The position numbers and the translations under genes are program-made. Source: Lachnospiraceae bacterium (GTDB taxonomy: Bacteria; Bacillota_A; Clostridia; Lachnospirales; Lachnospiraceae). Taken from it: a stretch of DNA of 10,731 nt. Of the stretch, positions 1-7,035 are shown one piece after another; the stretch's first letter is position 1; every line of letters starts with the position of its first letter. The notes under the pieces are model-generated. The model worked only from the letters and a program-made list of their open reading frames with translations. It had not been told where the DNA came from and did no database searches. Location of the stretch: positions 1 through 10,731 of the forward strand of contig JAGDDC010000161.1 of NCBI GenBank assembly GCA_017958245.1, read 5' to 3'.

Positions 1-1
1 C

Positions 2-739
2 TATGACAAGAGCGGGACTATGCTCCTTGACATCATGACGACAGCGAGGGGCAGCGGGTTTCCTCTGGATATATCGCTCTCGCCGGACGGGCGCAAGCTT
101 GTGACTTCCTATGTGAACGTTGAAGGCGGAAACACGGTCTCCTGGGTGACCTTCTACAATTTCGGAGGTGTCGGGCAGTCATACGTCGACAAGATCGTCG
201 GGACTTTCTCGTATGATGGGGACATAGTGCCCCGCGTTGAGTTTTTGGACAACGACAAGGTCGCAGTCCTCAGGCAGAACGAGGCCGAAGTCTTTTCATT
301 CCGCGAGATCCCCGAGCTTTCGGCCATGATCGGCCCCGAGGGCAGGATAAAGAGCATCTTCTTCGACGGGTCGGAGGCGATAGGATTCGTTCTGGAACCT
401 GACGAAGGGACATCTAAGGAGGAGGACTCTTCCGGGGAAGACGGATCGGAAGAAGAAGGATCCGCAAAGGACGTCCCGGGGACGTACGACGTTGAGATAT
501 ACAACCTCTCGGGAAGCAGGAGGGGAAGCTTCGAGCTCGACGGCGACTACGCGGGTGTCGCGGGGAGAGACGGCAGTGTCTTTGTGTACGGGCCCGCTTT
601 CTTCAAAGTGTATTCCCTAAACGGCGTGCTCAAGTATACGGGTTCTGACACGCAGGGGATCAGGCAGATCTTTCCCGTGACCGACAGAAGGGTCGTGCTG
701 TTCGAGGACAGCAGAGTCCGGTACATAGAACTGTATTGA
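2..739 (+). CDS. DUF5711-like beta-propeller protein, 3' part
   Basis: The reading frame is open from the window edge (codons begin at base 2), so the true start lies upstream; 245 residues are visible. An ATG at base 20 falls inside the frame, has no ribosome binding site and is unlikely to be the start. The visible part is beta-rich, with repeated blade-like segments such as ISLSPDGRKLVTSY (about nt 71-112) and VEFLDNDKVAVL, as in WD40/PQQ-like propellers. The placement just before a CvpA-family gene and the sequence style match the Clostridia family annotated as DUF5711, whose members usually have an N-terminal membrane anchor; that anchor would be outside the window. A Glu/Asp/Ser-rich insert of about 25 residues is encoded by nt 395-469. 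The gene ends 19 bases before the CvpA gene. Function is unknown; an extracytoplasmic scaffold or sensor is an inference. The family name is recalled from memory and not checked against a profile. Confidence 0.72.
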   Translation, partial: YDKSGTMLLDIMTTARGSGFPLDISLSPDGRKLVTSYVNVEGGNTVSWVTFYNFGGVGQSYVDKIVGTFSYDGDIVPRVEFLDNDKVAVLRQNEAEVFSFREIPELSAMIGPEGRIKSIFFDGSEAIGFVLEPDEGTSKEEDSSGEDGSEEEGSAKDVPGTYDVEIYNLSGSRRGSFELDGDYAGVAGRDGSVFVYGPAFFKVYSLNGVLKYTGSDTQGIRQIFPVTDRRVVLFEDSRVRYIELY

Positions 740-758
740 AAGGTTTTTTTAGATAATC

Positions 759-1358
759 ATGAACATAGCAGTTATCGTAGCGCTGATACTTGTAGTGCTC
801 GGCGCCCTGATGGGCATAAAGAACGGATTTGTAAAGACGGTTTTTGCACTGGGTTCGACTATCGTGGCGATCATCCTCACGATATGGCTGAGCCCCATGG
901 TCGCAAACATGATGAGGAACAACGAGACCATCATGACGACCATAACCGAGAAAGTCGAGGAAAACCTCTCCGATAACAACAGCGACGAGGCATACAAGGC
1001 ACTTCAGGCAGAGGAGCAAGACATCAAGCATTATACGAGCGTGTACATAGCAGGCCTGATCGTCAAGGCGCTGGCCTTCATCGTGACCTTCGTGATCGTA
1101 TCGCTCCTGCTCTGGCTGATCTGCCATCTCTTAAACGTCGTTGCGAAGCTCCCGGTGATCAACTTTTTTAACAGGGTCCTTGGCTGCGCGGCAGGCATCC
1201 TGGAGGGACTCGTGGTCATCTGGCTCATGTTCGTGCTGGTCGCAGCGATGGCACAGACGACATTTGGCATGTCTGTCCTGAAGATGATCGGGGAGAGCAA
1301 GATACTGATGTTCCTGTACGGGCACAACCTGATCACATATTTCCTTGGGATGCTGTAG
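759..1358 (+). CDS. CvpA family membrane protein
   Basis: This is a 199-residue integral membrane protein with four predicted hydrophobic segments at about residues 1-20, 26-45, 96-122 and 143-166. A polar, probably non-membrane loop (about 50-92) rich in Glu, Asp and Asn separates the first and second pairs. Family features visible are the glycine-rich first turn leading to GIKNGFVK (residues 19-26) and the RVLGCAAGILEGL stretch (139-151), which matches the typical R-x-LG-x-x-x-G pattern of CvpA/colicin V production proteins. In enterobacteria CvpA is linked to envelope integrity and colicin V export; in Clostridia its role is not established. The start ATG at 759 is preceded by only a weak AAAGG 15 bases upstream, so translation may depend on coupling to the upstream gene, which ends 19 bases earlier. 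It is probably in one transcript with the propeller gene before it and the aminotransferase gene after it. Confidence 0.85.
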   Translation: MNIAVIVALILVVLGALMGIKNGFVKTVFALGSTIVAIILTIWLSPMVANMMRNNETIMTTITEKVEENLSDNNSDEAYKALQAEEQDIKHYTSVYIAGLIVKALAFIVTFVIVSLLLWLICHLLNVVAKLPVINFFNRVLGCAAGILEGLVVIWLMFVLVAAMAQTTFGMSVLKMIGESKILMFLYGHNLITYFLGML

Positions 1359-1393
1359 TCTGAAAGCAAAGGGTTTTTCGTAAGAGAGGTCAT

Positions 1394-2575
1394 ATGAAAT
1401 ACGATTTTGACGCAAAGGTCGAACGCCGCTCCACATACTCTGTCAAATGGAACATCCCCGACGGGGAGCTTCCCATGTGGGTCGCGGATATGGATTTTAA
1501 GACTGCCCCGAAGATCATGGAGAGACTTCAAAAGAGGCTCGACAACGGGGTGTTCGGTTATACGGATATACCGGGTGAGTGGGCGGAGGCCTATATGAAC
1601 TGGTGGAAGCGCCGCCATGGCCTTGAGATAGAGAGAGAATCGCTCGTGTACTGCACGGGTGTCATACCGGCGCTTGCCATGGCTATCAAGAAGTTCACGA
1701 CCGAGGGAGAGAAGGTTCTCATCCAGTCTCCCGTATACAACGTGTTCTTCAACATCGTGGTAAACAACGGGCGAAGGCTCGTCGAATCGCCGCTCCGTTA
1801 CAGGGACGGCGCATACGAGATGGATCTTGAGGACCTTGAGGAGAAGCTTAAAGATCCGCTGGTCACCATGATGCTCCTGTGCAACCCCCATAATCCGGTG
1901 GGGAAGATATGGGAGAGGGAGACGCTCGCAAAGGTCGGTGAGCTGTGCGAGAAGTACGGAGTGCTCGTGGTATCGGACGAGATACACTGCGATATTACGG
2001 AGCCCGGCAAGGACTACGTTCCCTTCGCTTCTGTGTCCCCTGCCTGTGCAAGGAACAACGTGACAGCGATCACACCCACTAAATGCTTCAACCTCGCAGG
2101 GATCCAGACCGCAGCGGTGATGGTCCCGGACCCTTTGATCAGGAACAGGATGAAGCGCGCCATATGGGACGGTGAGGTCGCCGAGGCCAACGCATTTGCG
2201 GTTGACGCGGTCATAGGAGCTTTCGGTGAGTCGGGCGACTGGCTGGACGAGATGAGAGAGTACGTCTCGGAAAACAAGAAGCTTGTGAGGGAGAGGATCG
2301 CAGCGGAGATCCCACAGATCCATGTTGTGCCCTCGGAAGCTACATACCTCCTGTGGCTTGACTGCGGCAAGATCTGCAGCGACAGCAGGGAATTCTCACA
2401 ATTCCTCCGCAGGGAGGCGAAGCTGTTCCTATCGGACGGTGTTCAGTACGGGGAGGCCGGAAGGACTTTCCTCAGGATGAATGTCGCCTGTCCGAGAAGC
2501 TATGTTGAGGATGGTCTCACGAGGCTCGCCGAAGGCGTGTCAAAGTGGATCACATACAAGAGTTGTAAAGCCTGA
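1394..2575 (+). CDS. MalY/PatB-type PLP-dependent aminotransferase or cystathionine beta-lyase
   Basis: The 393-residue protein is a fold-type I PLP enzyme of the MalY/PatB branch; E. coli MalY is 390 residues. It shows the branch-typical N terminus with a conserved WVADMDF (29-35) and GVFGYTDIP (52-60), the CNPHNPVG block with Asn164 contacting the cofactor, SDEIHCDI with Asp195 pairing with the pyridine nitrogen, Lys230 in TPTKCFNLAG as the Schiff-base lysine, and Arg361 in LRMNVACP for the substrate carboxylate. Family members usually cleave cystathionine to homocysteine, pyruvate and ammonia, or act as aminotransferases; the exact substrate cannot be read from the sequence. It is cytoplasmic, with no signal peptide. 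The start at 1394 has a good AGAGAGG ribosome binding site at 1383-1389. It follows the CvpA gene by 35 bases with no terminator between, so it is probably in the same operon, though no functional link to its neighbours is evident. Confidence 0.9.
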   Translation: MKYDFDAKVERRSTYSVKWNIPDGELPMWVADMDFKTAPKIMERLQKRLDNGVFGYTDIPGEWAEAYMNWWKRRHGLEIERESLVYCTGVIPALAMAIKKFTTEGEKVLIQSPVYNVFFNIVVNNGRRLVESPLRYRDGAYEMDLEDLEEKLKDPLVTMMLLCNPHNPVGKIWERETLAKVGELCEKYGVLVVSDEIHCDITEPGKDYVPFASVSPACARNNVTAITPTKCFNLAGIQTAAVMVPDPLIRNRMKRAIWDGEVAEANAFAVDAVIGAFGESGDWLDEMREYVSENKKLVRERIAAEIPQIHVVPSEATYLLWLDCGKICSDSREFSQFLRREAKLFLSDGVQYGEAGRTFLRMNVACPRSYVEDGLTRLAEGVSKWITYKSCKA

Positions 2576-2592
2576 CAGGACACAGTCAAGCT

Positions 2593-2663
2593 TTCGTCGG
2601 TGACGCAGTGCGGGCCAAAAGGTCTGCGCAGAGCAGGCGACGTCACCGATGAGCCCAGCCTGC
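2593..2663 (+). promoter_or_regulatory. Structured 5' leader of the zinc-ribbon gene, possible cis-regulatory RNA
   Basis: The 103-base gap between the aminotransferase stop and the next start can fold strongly. An outer helix pairs 2593-2605 with 2641-2653 (13 pairs, two of them G-U; the core TCGGTGACG/CGTCACCGA is perfect). Inside it, 2608-2616 pairs with 2621-2629 around an AAAA loop. A further perfect six-base complement, GCAGGC (2633-2638) with GCCTGC (2658-2663), crosses the outer helix, so it would be either a pseudoknot or a mutually exclusive alternative. Its 3' strand ends three bases before the TAAGG ribosome binding site. There is no U-tract, so this is not an ordinary terminator of the upstream gene. 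I do not recognise it as a known riboswitch class. The complementarity is seen directly; a regulatory role is inferred. Confidence 0.4.
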
Positions 2664-2665
2664 GG

Positions 2666-2670
2666 TAAGG
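2666..2670 (+). promoter_or_regulatory. Ribosome binding site fixing the zinc-ribbon gene start
   Basis: TAAGG lies eight bases before the ATG at 2679. The in-frame ATG at 2649 has no such site and falls inside the leader helix, so 2679 is the better start. It also puts the first zinc-binding Cys at residue 5, as is usual for this ribbon type. Confidence 0.65.
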
Positions 2671-2678
2671 TAGAGAAT

Positions 2679-4556
2679 ATGAGTCTTTTTTGCCCCAAAT
2701 GTGGTTCACCGGTGGAAGACGGCGCGCTGTTCTGTGAAAAATGCGGCCAGTCCATCGCAAATCTAACACCTCCCGCAGGAGGCGGGAATCCTGCAGGCCC
2801 TATGGGAGCGCAGCCGGGTCCTGCGCCGGGACAGATGCCCGGCCAGAATTACGTGGCTCCCGCTTCAAGACAGCCTGTCGCAGGTCCTGCGCCCACGCGG
2901 CCCACAGGTTATGCTCAGGGTCAGTACGGTCAGTATGCGCAGGGCGGACCTGCACCTCAGGGAGCTTATGGCGGAGGTTATAACCCTCAGGGAGGACAGC
3001 CGCCTCAAGGCCAGGTTTACGGACAGGGCGTTCCCGGAGTTCAAGGCTATGGAAATGCAGGGTACGTTCAGCCCGGGGCGAAGAAGCCCTTCAACAAGAA
3101 GCTCCTGATCCCCATCATAGGCGGACCGGTGCTGATAGCTGCCGTTGTCATACTGCTTGTCATATTCCTCGGCAAGGGTTCGGGAAGCGATTTTTACAAA
3201 CGGGAGATATCGTTCTTTTATGACAGCGAAGACGACTCCTACTTCATCGTCGGCGCGGACGGTCAGTTCAGCAAGCCCAAGCCGGACATAAACAGGGTTT
3301 GTGTCACCGCAGACGGGAAAAAGGCTTTCTTTTCGACAAAAGACGGAGATCTGTACCTGTATGACGGCGTCGCGACCAGAATAGACGGAGGCGGCAGCGT
3401 GAATTACATGGTGCCGTCATTTGACGGATCGGCAGTGGTGTACTTCCTCGATGAAGAGATAATACACTGGACGGGTTCTTCGAAGACTGTTCTGGCAAGT
3501 GACGTTTCATATGTTGACAATATCTGCATCAGCCCCGACGGGGGAAGCGTCGGCATGACCTACACTGAAGACGGTGAATCCGTGACTTGTCTTTTTGACG
3601 GCAAGGAGATCAACAAACAGGGCAAGGGCATGAAGGTTGTGGCTGTATCGAACGGCCTCAAGTACGTTTATCTTGTGTCTGAGAAGACGCAGAAGCTCAA
3701 CCGTCAGAGCGGTATCGATGAGTCTACCAGAGAGCCCCTGTGCGCTTCGAACAACGCGAACATGATCATCTTCAACAAGGATCTGTCGTCCGCCCTGGTA
3801 TGTGATTATCACGGAGATGCCAGGCTCTTTGAGGACGGAGGCGAAGAGATAAGGATCAAGGGATTCGTATGGGCTCCCGTAAACACCATTGAATCCCAGG
3901 GGAAAAACTATGAGGGGCTTTATTTTGCGAATTCAACAGCAAGTATCTACGTGTTCAACTGCTCTTCCTTCAAAGACTTCTTCTTCCAGTCCGATGACGG
4001 AGACATATATCAGATAGACAGTAAGTATGAGCTTCAAAAGGTGACCTCCAGAGCTGATTCATCGAGCTCGGAATGGACGATCAGGGATGGGGGCACGGTA
4101 TACTTCGGAAACACTTACGGCGAGCTTGAGGTGGCAGAGTACAATTCATCTACGGGTTCGTTCGACACTAAAACACTCTGTGAAGATAGCGTGTCCAAAT
4201 TCTGGGTGCTCGGCAAGAACAGAGCGATCGTCATGCAGCCTGCCGGAAGTGGCGCGGAGCTTCATCTGGTAGAGCTTTCGGGCGAAAAGGTAAATGATAC
4301 CTATCTCGGTGAATGCAACAACGACAAGTACAATGCGGCTGCCTACACGGGAGATACCCTGTACTATGTGCTCGACGGTGAGCTGTACAGCACCCAAGGC
4401 GACAAAGGCGTGAGGAACAAGCAGTTTGAGAACGTTCTTTACGTAAAGGCGCTCACCAACGATGTCCTTGTCATAACGGTCGATGAAGACAGAGACGGAG
4501 AAAACGAGATATACGCGTGTGCAAATGGCCATGATTTTAACCGTGTCAGCAGATAA
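2679..4556 (+). CDS. Zinc-ribbon, single-pass membrane protein with extracytoplasmic propeller-like domain
   Basis: The 625-residue protein begins with a classic zinc ribbon: Cys5 and Cys8 in CPKCG, then Cys19 and Cys22 in CEKCG. A low-complexity linker of about 110 residues follows (about 30-138), rich in Pro, Gly, Gln, Tyr and Ala. One membrane helix (about 141-165) comes next, and then a C-terminal domain of about 460 residues. The order predicts a cytoplasmic ribbon and an external C-terminal part. The external part is beta-rich with many short Asp/Gly turns and repeats such as ICISPDGGSVGMTY and DGDLYLYDG, consistent with a beta-propeller. Near the C terminus, DEDRDGENEIY resembles a DxDxDG calcium-type loop. 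Zinc-ribbon-plus-propeller membrane proteins are common in Clostridia but mostly uncharacterised. It shares a blade motif with the propeller gene at the left edge. A strong terminator follows 15 bases after the stop. Function is unknown; sensing or envelope scaffolding is inference. Confidence 0.85.
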   Translation: MSLFCPKCGSPVEDGALFCEKCGQSIANLTPPAGGGNPAGPMGAQPGPAPGQMPGQNYVAPASRQPVAGPAPTRPTGYAQGQYGQYAQGGPAPQGAYGGGYNPQGGQPPQGQVYGQGVPGVQGYGNAGYVQPGAKKPFNKKLLIPIIGGPVLIAAVVILLVIFLGKGSGSDFYKREISFFYDSEDDSYFIVGADGQFSKPKPDINRVCVTADGKKAFFSTKDGDLYLYDGVATRIDGGGSVNYMVPSFDGSAVVYFLDEEIIHWTGSSKTVLASDVSYVDNICISPDGGSVGMTYTEDGESVTCLFDGKEINKQGKGMKVVAVSNGLKYVYLVSEKTQKLNRQSGIDESTREPLCASNNANMIIFNKDLSSALVCDYHGDARLFEDGGEEIRIKGFVWAPVNTIESQGKNYEGLYFANSTASIYVFNCSSFKDFFFQSDDGDIYQIDSKYELQKVTSRADSSSSEWTIRDGGTVYFGNTYGELEVAEYNSSTGSFDTKTLCEDSVSKFWVLGKNRAIVMQPAGSGAELHLVELSGEKVNDTYLGECNNDKYNAAAYTGDTLYYVLDGELYSTQGDKGVRNKQFENVLYVKALTNDVLVITVDEDRDGENEIYACANGHDFNRVSR

Positions 4557-4570
4557 TAAAAGATGACAGA

Positions 4571-4601
4571 GGGGGGAGATCAATCCGATCCCCCCTTTTT
4601 T
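4571..4601 (+). terminator. Rho-independent terminator after the zinc-ribbon gene
   Basis: A G-rich arm beginning GGGGGG (4571-4576) pairs with a C-rich arm (4590-4595), and an inner GATC/GATC pairing extends the stem with one bulged A and an AATCC loop. Six T residues (4596-4601) follow directly. It sits 15 bases after the stop codon and separates this unit from the GGDEF gene. Confidence 0.92.
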
Positions 4602-4658
4602 GCTGAAAACTACTCGGAACGGATAGGCAATTTGTCCTATTATTTCCCATGAGAGATA

Positions 4659-4687
4659 TTGTCAAGCGGAAAACTCCATGATAATAT
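4659..4687 (+). promoter_or_regulatory. Sigma-A-type promoter of the GGDEF gene, extended -10
   Basis: A TTGTCA -35 box (4659-4664) is followed by a 17-base spacer and a TAATAT -10 box (4682-4687), preceded by TG at 4679-4680 in the extended -10 position. Transcription would begin near 4694, leaving a leader of about 14 bases that holds the GGAGG site. Just upstream is an imperfect palindrome with ATAGG (4623-4627) and CCTAT (4636-4640) arms, a possible operator but weakly supported. Confidence 0.65.
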
Positions 4688-4696
4688 TTATTTATG

Positions 4697-4701
4697 GGAG
4701 G
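4697..4701 (+). promoter_or_regulatory. Ribosome binding site fixing the GGDEF gene start
   Basis: GGAGG lies six bases before the ATG at 4708. An in-frame ATG at 4678 lies upstream of the predicted transcription start and overlaps the promoter spacer, so it cannot be used if the promoter call is right. Confidence 0.85.
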
Positions 4702-4707
4702 TGGAGC

Positions 4708-5799
4708 ATGAAGGAAGAAAGAAAAGAGTTTGCGCAGATCACGGAAAGCTACGAAGTCCTGATGCTGAAAGCGAGCATAGCTTTTGCTGCCGTGCAGTTT
4801 TCGCTCGAGATCGTCTTCTACTTTATCATGGTCAATACGGGCGACGTGCTCGTGAGCGTTTTTGAATATTTCTTGCTCTATGTCGTATCTCCGCTCCTCA
4901 TCAACACCGCAGGGATCGGTGCAGCCGTTCTTTGCAGACTTTCCAAGAGAAAGAAAGGCATATATATAACCAAGGCACCGCTTTTTGCGATGGAGGTGGT
5001 CTGCTTCTCAAATGCGCTGTTCCACATGGAATTCCCCGCGCTCTCGCTGGCATTTGTAATACCTCCTATCTGCTCGATCTTCTACACGTCAAAGAGTATA
5101 ACACGCACGGTTACCGTACTTTCGATCGTGCTCGAGATCGCAGGATACTCCCTGTCATCGCTCCTGCCCGGATTTAACGATTACAGAGGCTTCGGAGTTG
5201 AGCAGATACTCAACCAGGTCCTCTACGTAGTCGCGATCATCCTCACGCATTTCCTGGTGCTCGGGATCATGGCTGGCGAGAAGAGAAAGAAGGAGCTTTA
5301 CATAGAGCTTGAGAAGGAAGAACACGAGGTCAGGAAGGAGAGCGTCACTGACGTACTGACGGGGCTGTTCAACAGGAGAAAGCTCCGCGAGACTTTTGAC
5401 GAGATGTTTGACGAGGAGAGCGGTGACGAAGAGTGGACGTTCGTACTCGCAGACCTCGATGATTTCAAGGAGATAAACGACAACTACGGGCATTCCGTCG
5501 GAGACGAGTATCTGAGGACCTTCGGCGAGATCATGAGGGAGATCGCGGGAAGAAAGACGTTCCGCTACGGCGGTGATGAGTTCTGTTTCATAACCACGTC
5601 TGCCGACAGGGCGGAAGCCCTGTGCGCAAAGATCAGGGACAAGTACCTTGAGGCACCAGTCTGCAGAGAGTATACTCCAAACAGGGCAAGCTTTGGGGTC
5701 GCGGTCTGGGATGGTCACGAAACGCCTTCCGAGTGGGTGGCGCGCGCGGACGAAGCGCTGTATGCCGCGAAAAAACAAAAAGGGATCAATGCCGGTTGA
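4708..5799 (+). CDS. Membrane-bound diguanylate cyclase (GGDEF domain)
   Basis: The 363-residue protein has about six predicted membrane helices (near residues 19-42, 49-76, 88-106, 109-125, 131-154 and 167-188). A short charged, probably coiled-coil stalk (189-212) leads into a C-terminal GGDEF domain. The domain shows VTDVLTGLFNRR (213-224), the metal-binding DLDDF (249-253), NDNYGHSVGDEYL and an intact GGDEF at 288-292. It should therefore be able to join two GTP into cyclic di-GMP at the inner face of the membrane. The RxxD inhibitory site normally five residues before GGDEF is missing (IAGR occupies that place), so product inhibition by that route is unlikely. The membrane part is not a domain I recognise by name and probably senses an unknown signal. 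The gene is flanked by terminators and has its own promoter, so it is transcribed alone. Confidence 0.92.
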   Translation: MKEERKEFAQITESYEVLMLKASIAFAAVQFSLEIVFYFIMVNTGDVLVSVFEYFLLYVVSPLLINTAGIGAAVLCRLSKRKKGIYITKAPLFAMEVVCFSNALFHMEFPALSLAFVIPPICSIFYTSKSITRTVTVLSIVLEIAGYSLSSLLPGFNDYRGFGVEQILNQVLYVVAIILTHFLVLGIMAGEKRKKELYIELEKEEHEVRKESVTDVLTGLFNRRKLRETFDEMFDEESGDEEWTFVLADLDDFKEINDNYGHSVGDEYLRTFGEIMREIAGRKTFRYGGDEFCFITTSADRAEALCAKIRDKYLEAPVCREYTPNRASFGVAVWDGHETPSEWVARADEALYAAKKQKGINAG

Positions 5800-5824
5800 G
5801 GCAAGACCCGTACATAAAGCAGGT

Positions 5825-5858
5825 AAAGCCGCCATGGTCAGACCATGACGGCTTTTTT
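5825..5858 (+). terminator. Rho-independent terminator after the GGDEF gene
   Basis: AAGCCG (5826-5831) pairs with CGGCTT (5849-5854), and CATGGT (5833-5838) pairs with ACCATG (5842-5847) inside it, with one C/A mismatch between. A T-run at 5853-5858 follows. The site lies between convergent genes. On the minus strand the hairpin is the same but only three T residues follow it, so it should work best for the GGDEF transcript. Confidence 0.9.
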
Positions 5859-5888
5859 GTGATAAGCCTGGTATCAGCGAGGCTTGCC

Positions 5889-7016
5889 CTATCTGAAGAT
5901 CATTTGCGCGAAATCATAGAGGTTGTGCTGCCACACCGTCCAGGTGTGGGCGCCACCCTTGTATATGCGCCTGTCGGTTTCAACGCCGTGCGCCTTAAGA
6001 AGCTCGTCGTCCTTTAGGAAGCTCTCGTAGAAATAATCGCAGTCTCCTATCGAGCGGAAGATGTACTTCAGGTTCTTTGAGTAGGTGTCAAGAAGCGAAG
6101 GCGTGATGTGGCCTTCGTAGCCTGTCAGTATGTCTGCCACAAAACCGCTGAAGATGCCTGCGTAGTCGAACAGATCCTGGTGCTTTAGGGTGACGACGCT
6201 CGTCTGCATGCTCCCCATGGAGAGGCCTGCCATGGCGCGGTGTTCCTTGTCACCGATTATGCGGTACTTCTTCTCCGCAAATGGCATCACTTCCTCCGTC
6301 AGGAATCTCTCGAACCCTTCTGCCAGATCTGCCACAAACCTGTCGCCCTCGTCCCGGTGGACCATCCCGTTGCACATGACCACAACAGCGGGAACAGCCT
6401 TGCCTGCGGCGATCAGGTTGTCGTAGATGAAGTTTGCCTTGCCGTGATACACCCACGTCGACTCGTTCTCGCCGTGGCCGTGCTGAAGGTAGAGCACGGG
6501 ATAGCGCCTGTCCGGGGACTCATAGTAGTCGGGCGGAAGATATACGGAGACCCTCTCAAGCCTGCCCGTCACCTTGCTTGGCAGGAAATCCATGCACACG
6601 CTCCCGTGCGGGACTTCGTCCGGGAGGATCACACAGTCCTTCTCGGGGATCTCTATGAAGTTGATCGGTTTGCTGCTTCCGAAGCCTACGGGCAGCGCGT
6701 GGTAGATGATGTCCGTCCCGTCGACGTTTACAAAGAGGACTATATAGCCTGTCCCGACAGGACATACGCCGCTGAAGGTGTCGCCGTTCTTCTCAAGCTC
6801 AAATGATGCGAACAGCGTGCGGAGCACCACCTTCCTTGCATTCGGAAGGAAAAGCGTGAAACGCACCTCTCCTTCTCCCACGATCTCGTATGCGGGCGGG
6901 AGGAGATCGGCCTTTTTAAACTCCCCAAATGTTGCCTTGCTGTCGTCCTTGTAGATCATGTCGGTCTTTCTGAAAGTCAGGGCCTGTGTGTAGCTTATGT
7001 CTTCTTTGTTGAACAT
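5889..7016 (-). CDS. CE1/esterase-D-type esterase with N-terminal Ig-like domain
   Basis: The 375-residue protein has two parts. Residues about 42-125 form a beta-sandwich resembling the E-set/CBM48-like domain in front of many feruloyl esterases (RFTLFLPNARKVVLR, then GYIVLFVNVDG). Residues about 145-375 form an alpha/beta hydrolase. The catalytic serine is Ser266 in GLSMGS, the oxyanion region is LQHGHGE (177-183), the likely acid is Asp325 or Asp327 in GDCDYFY, and the histidine is His357 in GGAHTWTVW. The closest families are CE1 feruloyl or acetylxylan esterases, so it probably removes acyl groups from plant oligosaccharides; the true substrate is not readable. There is no signal peptide, so it acts in the cytoplasm. 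GGAGGT (7021-7026 on the minus strand) lies four bases before the ATG. It follows the other esterase gene by 19 bases and is almost certainly co-transcribed with it. Confidence 0.86.
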   Translation of the reverse strand: MFNKEDISYTQALTFRKTDMIYKDDSKATFGEFKKADLLPPAYEIVGEGEVRFTLFLPNARKVVLRTLFASFELEKNGDTFSGVCPVGTGYIVLFVNVDGTDIIYHALPVGFGSSKPINFIEIPEKDCVILPDEVPHGSVCMDFLPSKVTGRLERVSVYLPPDYYESPDRRYPVLYLQHGHGENESTWVYHGKANFIYDNLIAAGKAVPAVVVMCNGMVHRDEGDRFVADLAEGFERFLTEEVMPFAEKKYRIIGDKEHRAMAGLSMGSMQTSVVTLKHQDLFDYAGIFSGFVADILTGYEGHITPSLLDTYSKNLKYIFRSIGDCDYFYESFLKDDELLKAHGVETDRRIYKGGAHTWTVWQHNLYDFAQMIFR

Positions 7017-7035
7017 GGTTACCTCCGGTGTTGTT

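Noticed and set aside
1031..2323. Long minus-strand open frame (430 codons) opposite the CvpA and aminotransferase genes
   Set aside because: The plus strand encodes two clear families with all key residues here. The antisense product is Arg/His/Pro-rich, matches nothing, spans two genes and has no good ribosome binding site.
2593..2663. Cyclic di-GMP riboswitch, suggested by the nearby GGDEF gene and a GTCAC/CACCGATG-like outer helix
   Set aside because: The conserved core of the GEMM class (CACGCACAGGGC-like and GACGCAAAGCC-like blocks) is absent, and the GGDEF gene is in a separate transcript.
2649..2678. Upstream ATG start for the zinc-ribbon protein
   Set aside because: It lies inside the leader helix, lacks a ribosome binding site and would add ten residues ahead of the normal ribbon N terminus.
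2773..3085. Repeat region suggested by recurring CAGGG, GGTCAGTA and CCTCAGGG words
   Set aside because: It is coding low complexity for the Pro/Gly/Gln/Tyr linker. The words follow the reading frame and are irregular, so they are not a separate DNA repeat, CRISPR array or mobile element.
4678..4707. Upstream ATG start for the GGDEF protein
   Set aside because: It overlaps the promoter spacer, upstream of the predicted transcription start, while the ATG at 4708 has a near-perfect ribosome binding site.
5155..5835. Minus-strand open frame of 226 codons opposite the GGDEF domain
   Set aside because: It is a shadow of a conserved catalytic domain; it also runs through the terminator hairpin and has no recognisable domain.
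6240..6806. Plus-strand open frame of 188 codons opposite the Ig-like/CE1 esterase
   Set aside because: The esterase on the other strand has a full catalytic triad and a strong ribosome binding site; this frame has neither family similarity nor a start signal.
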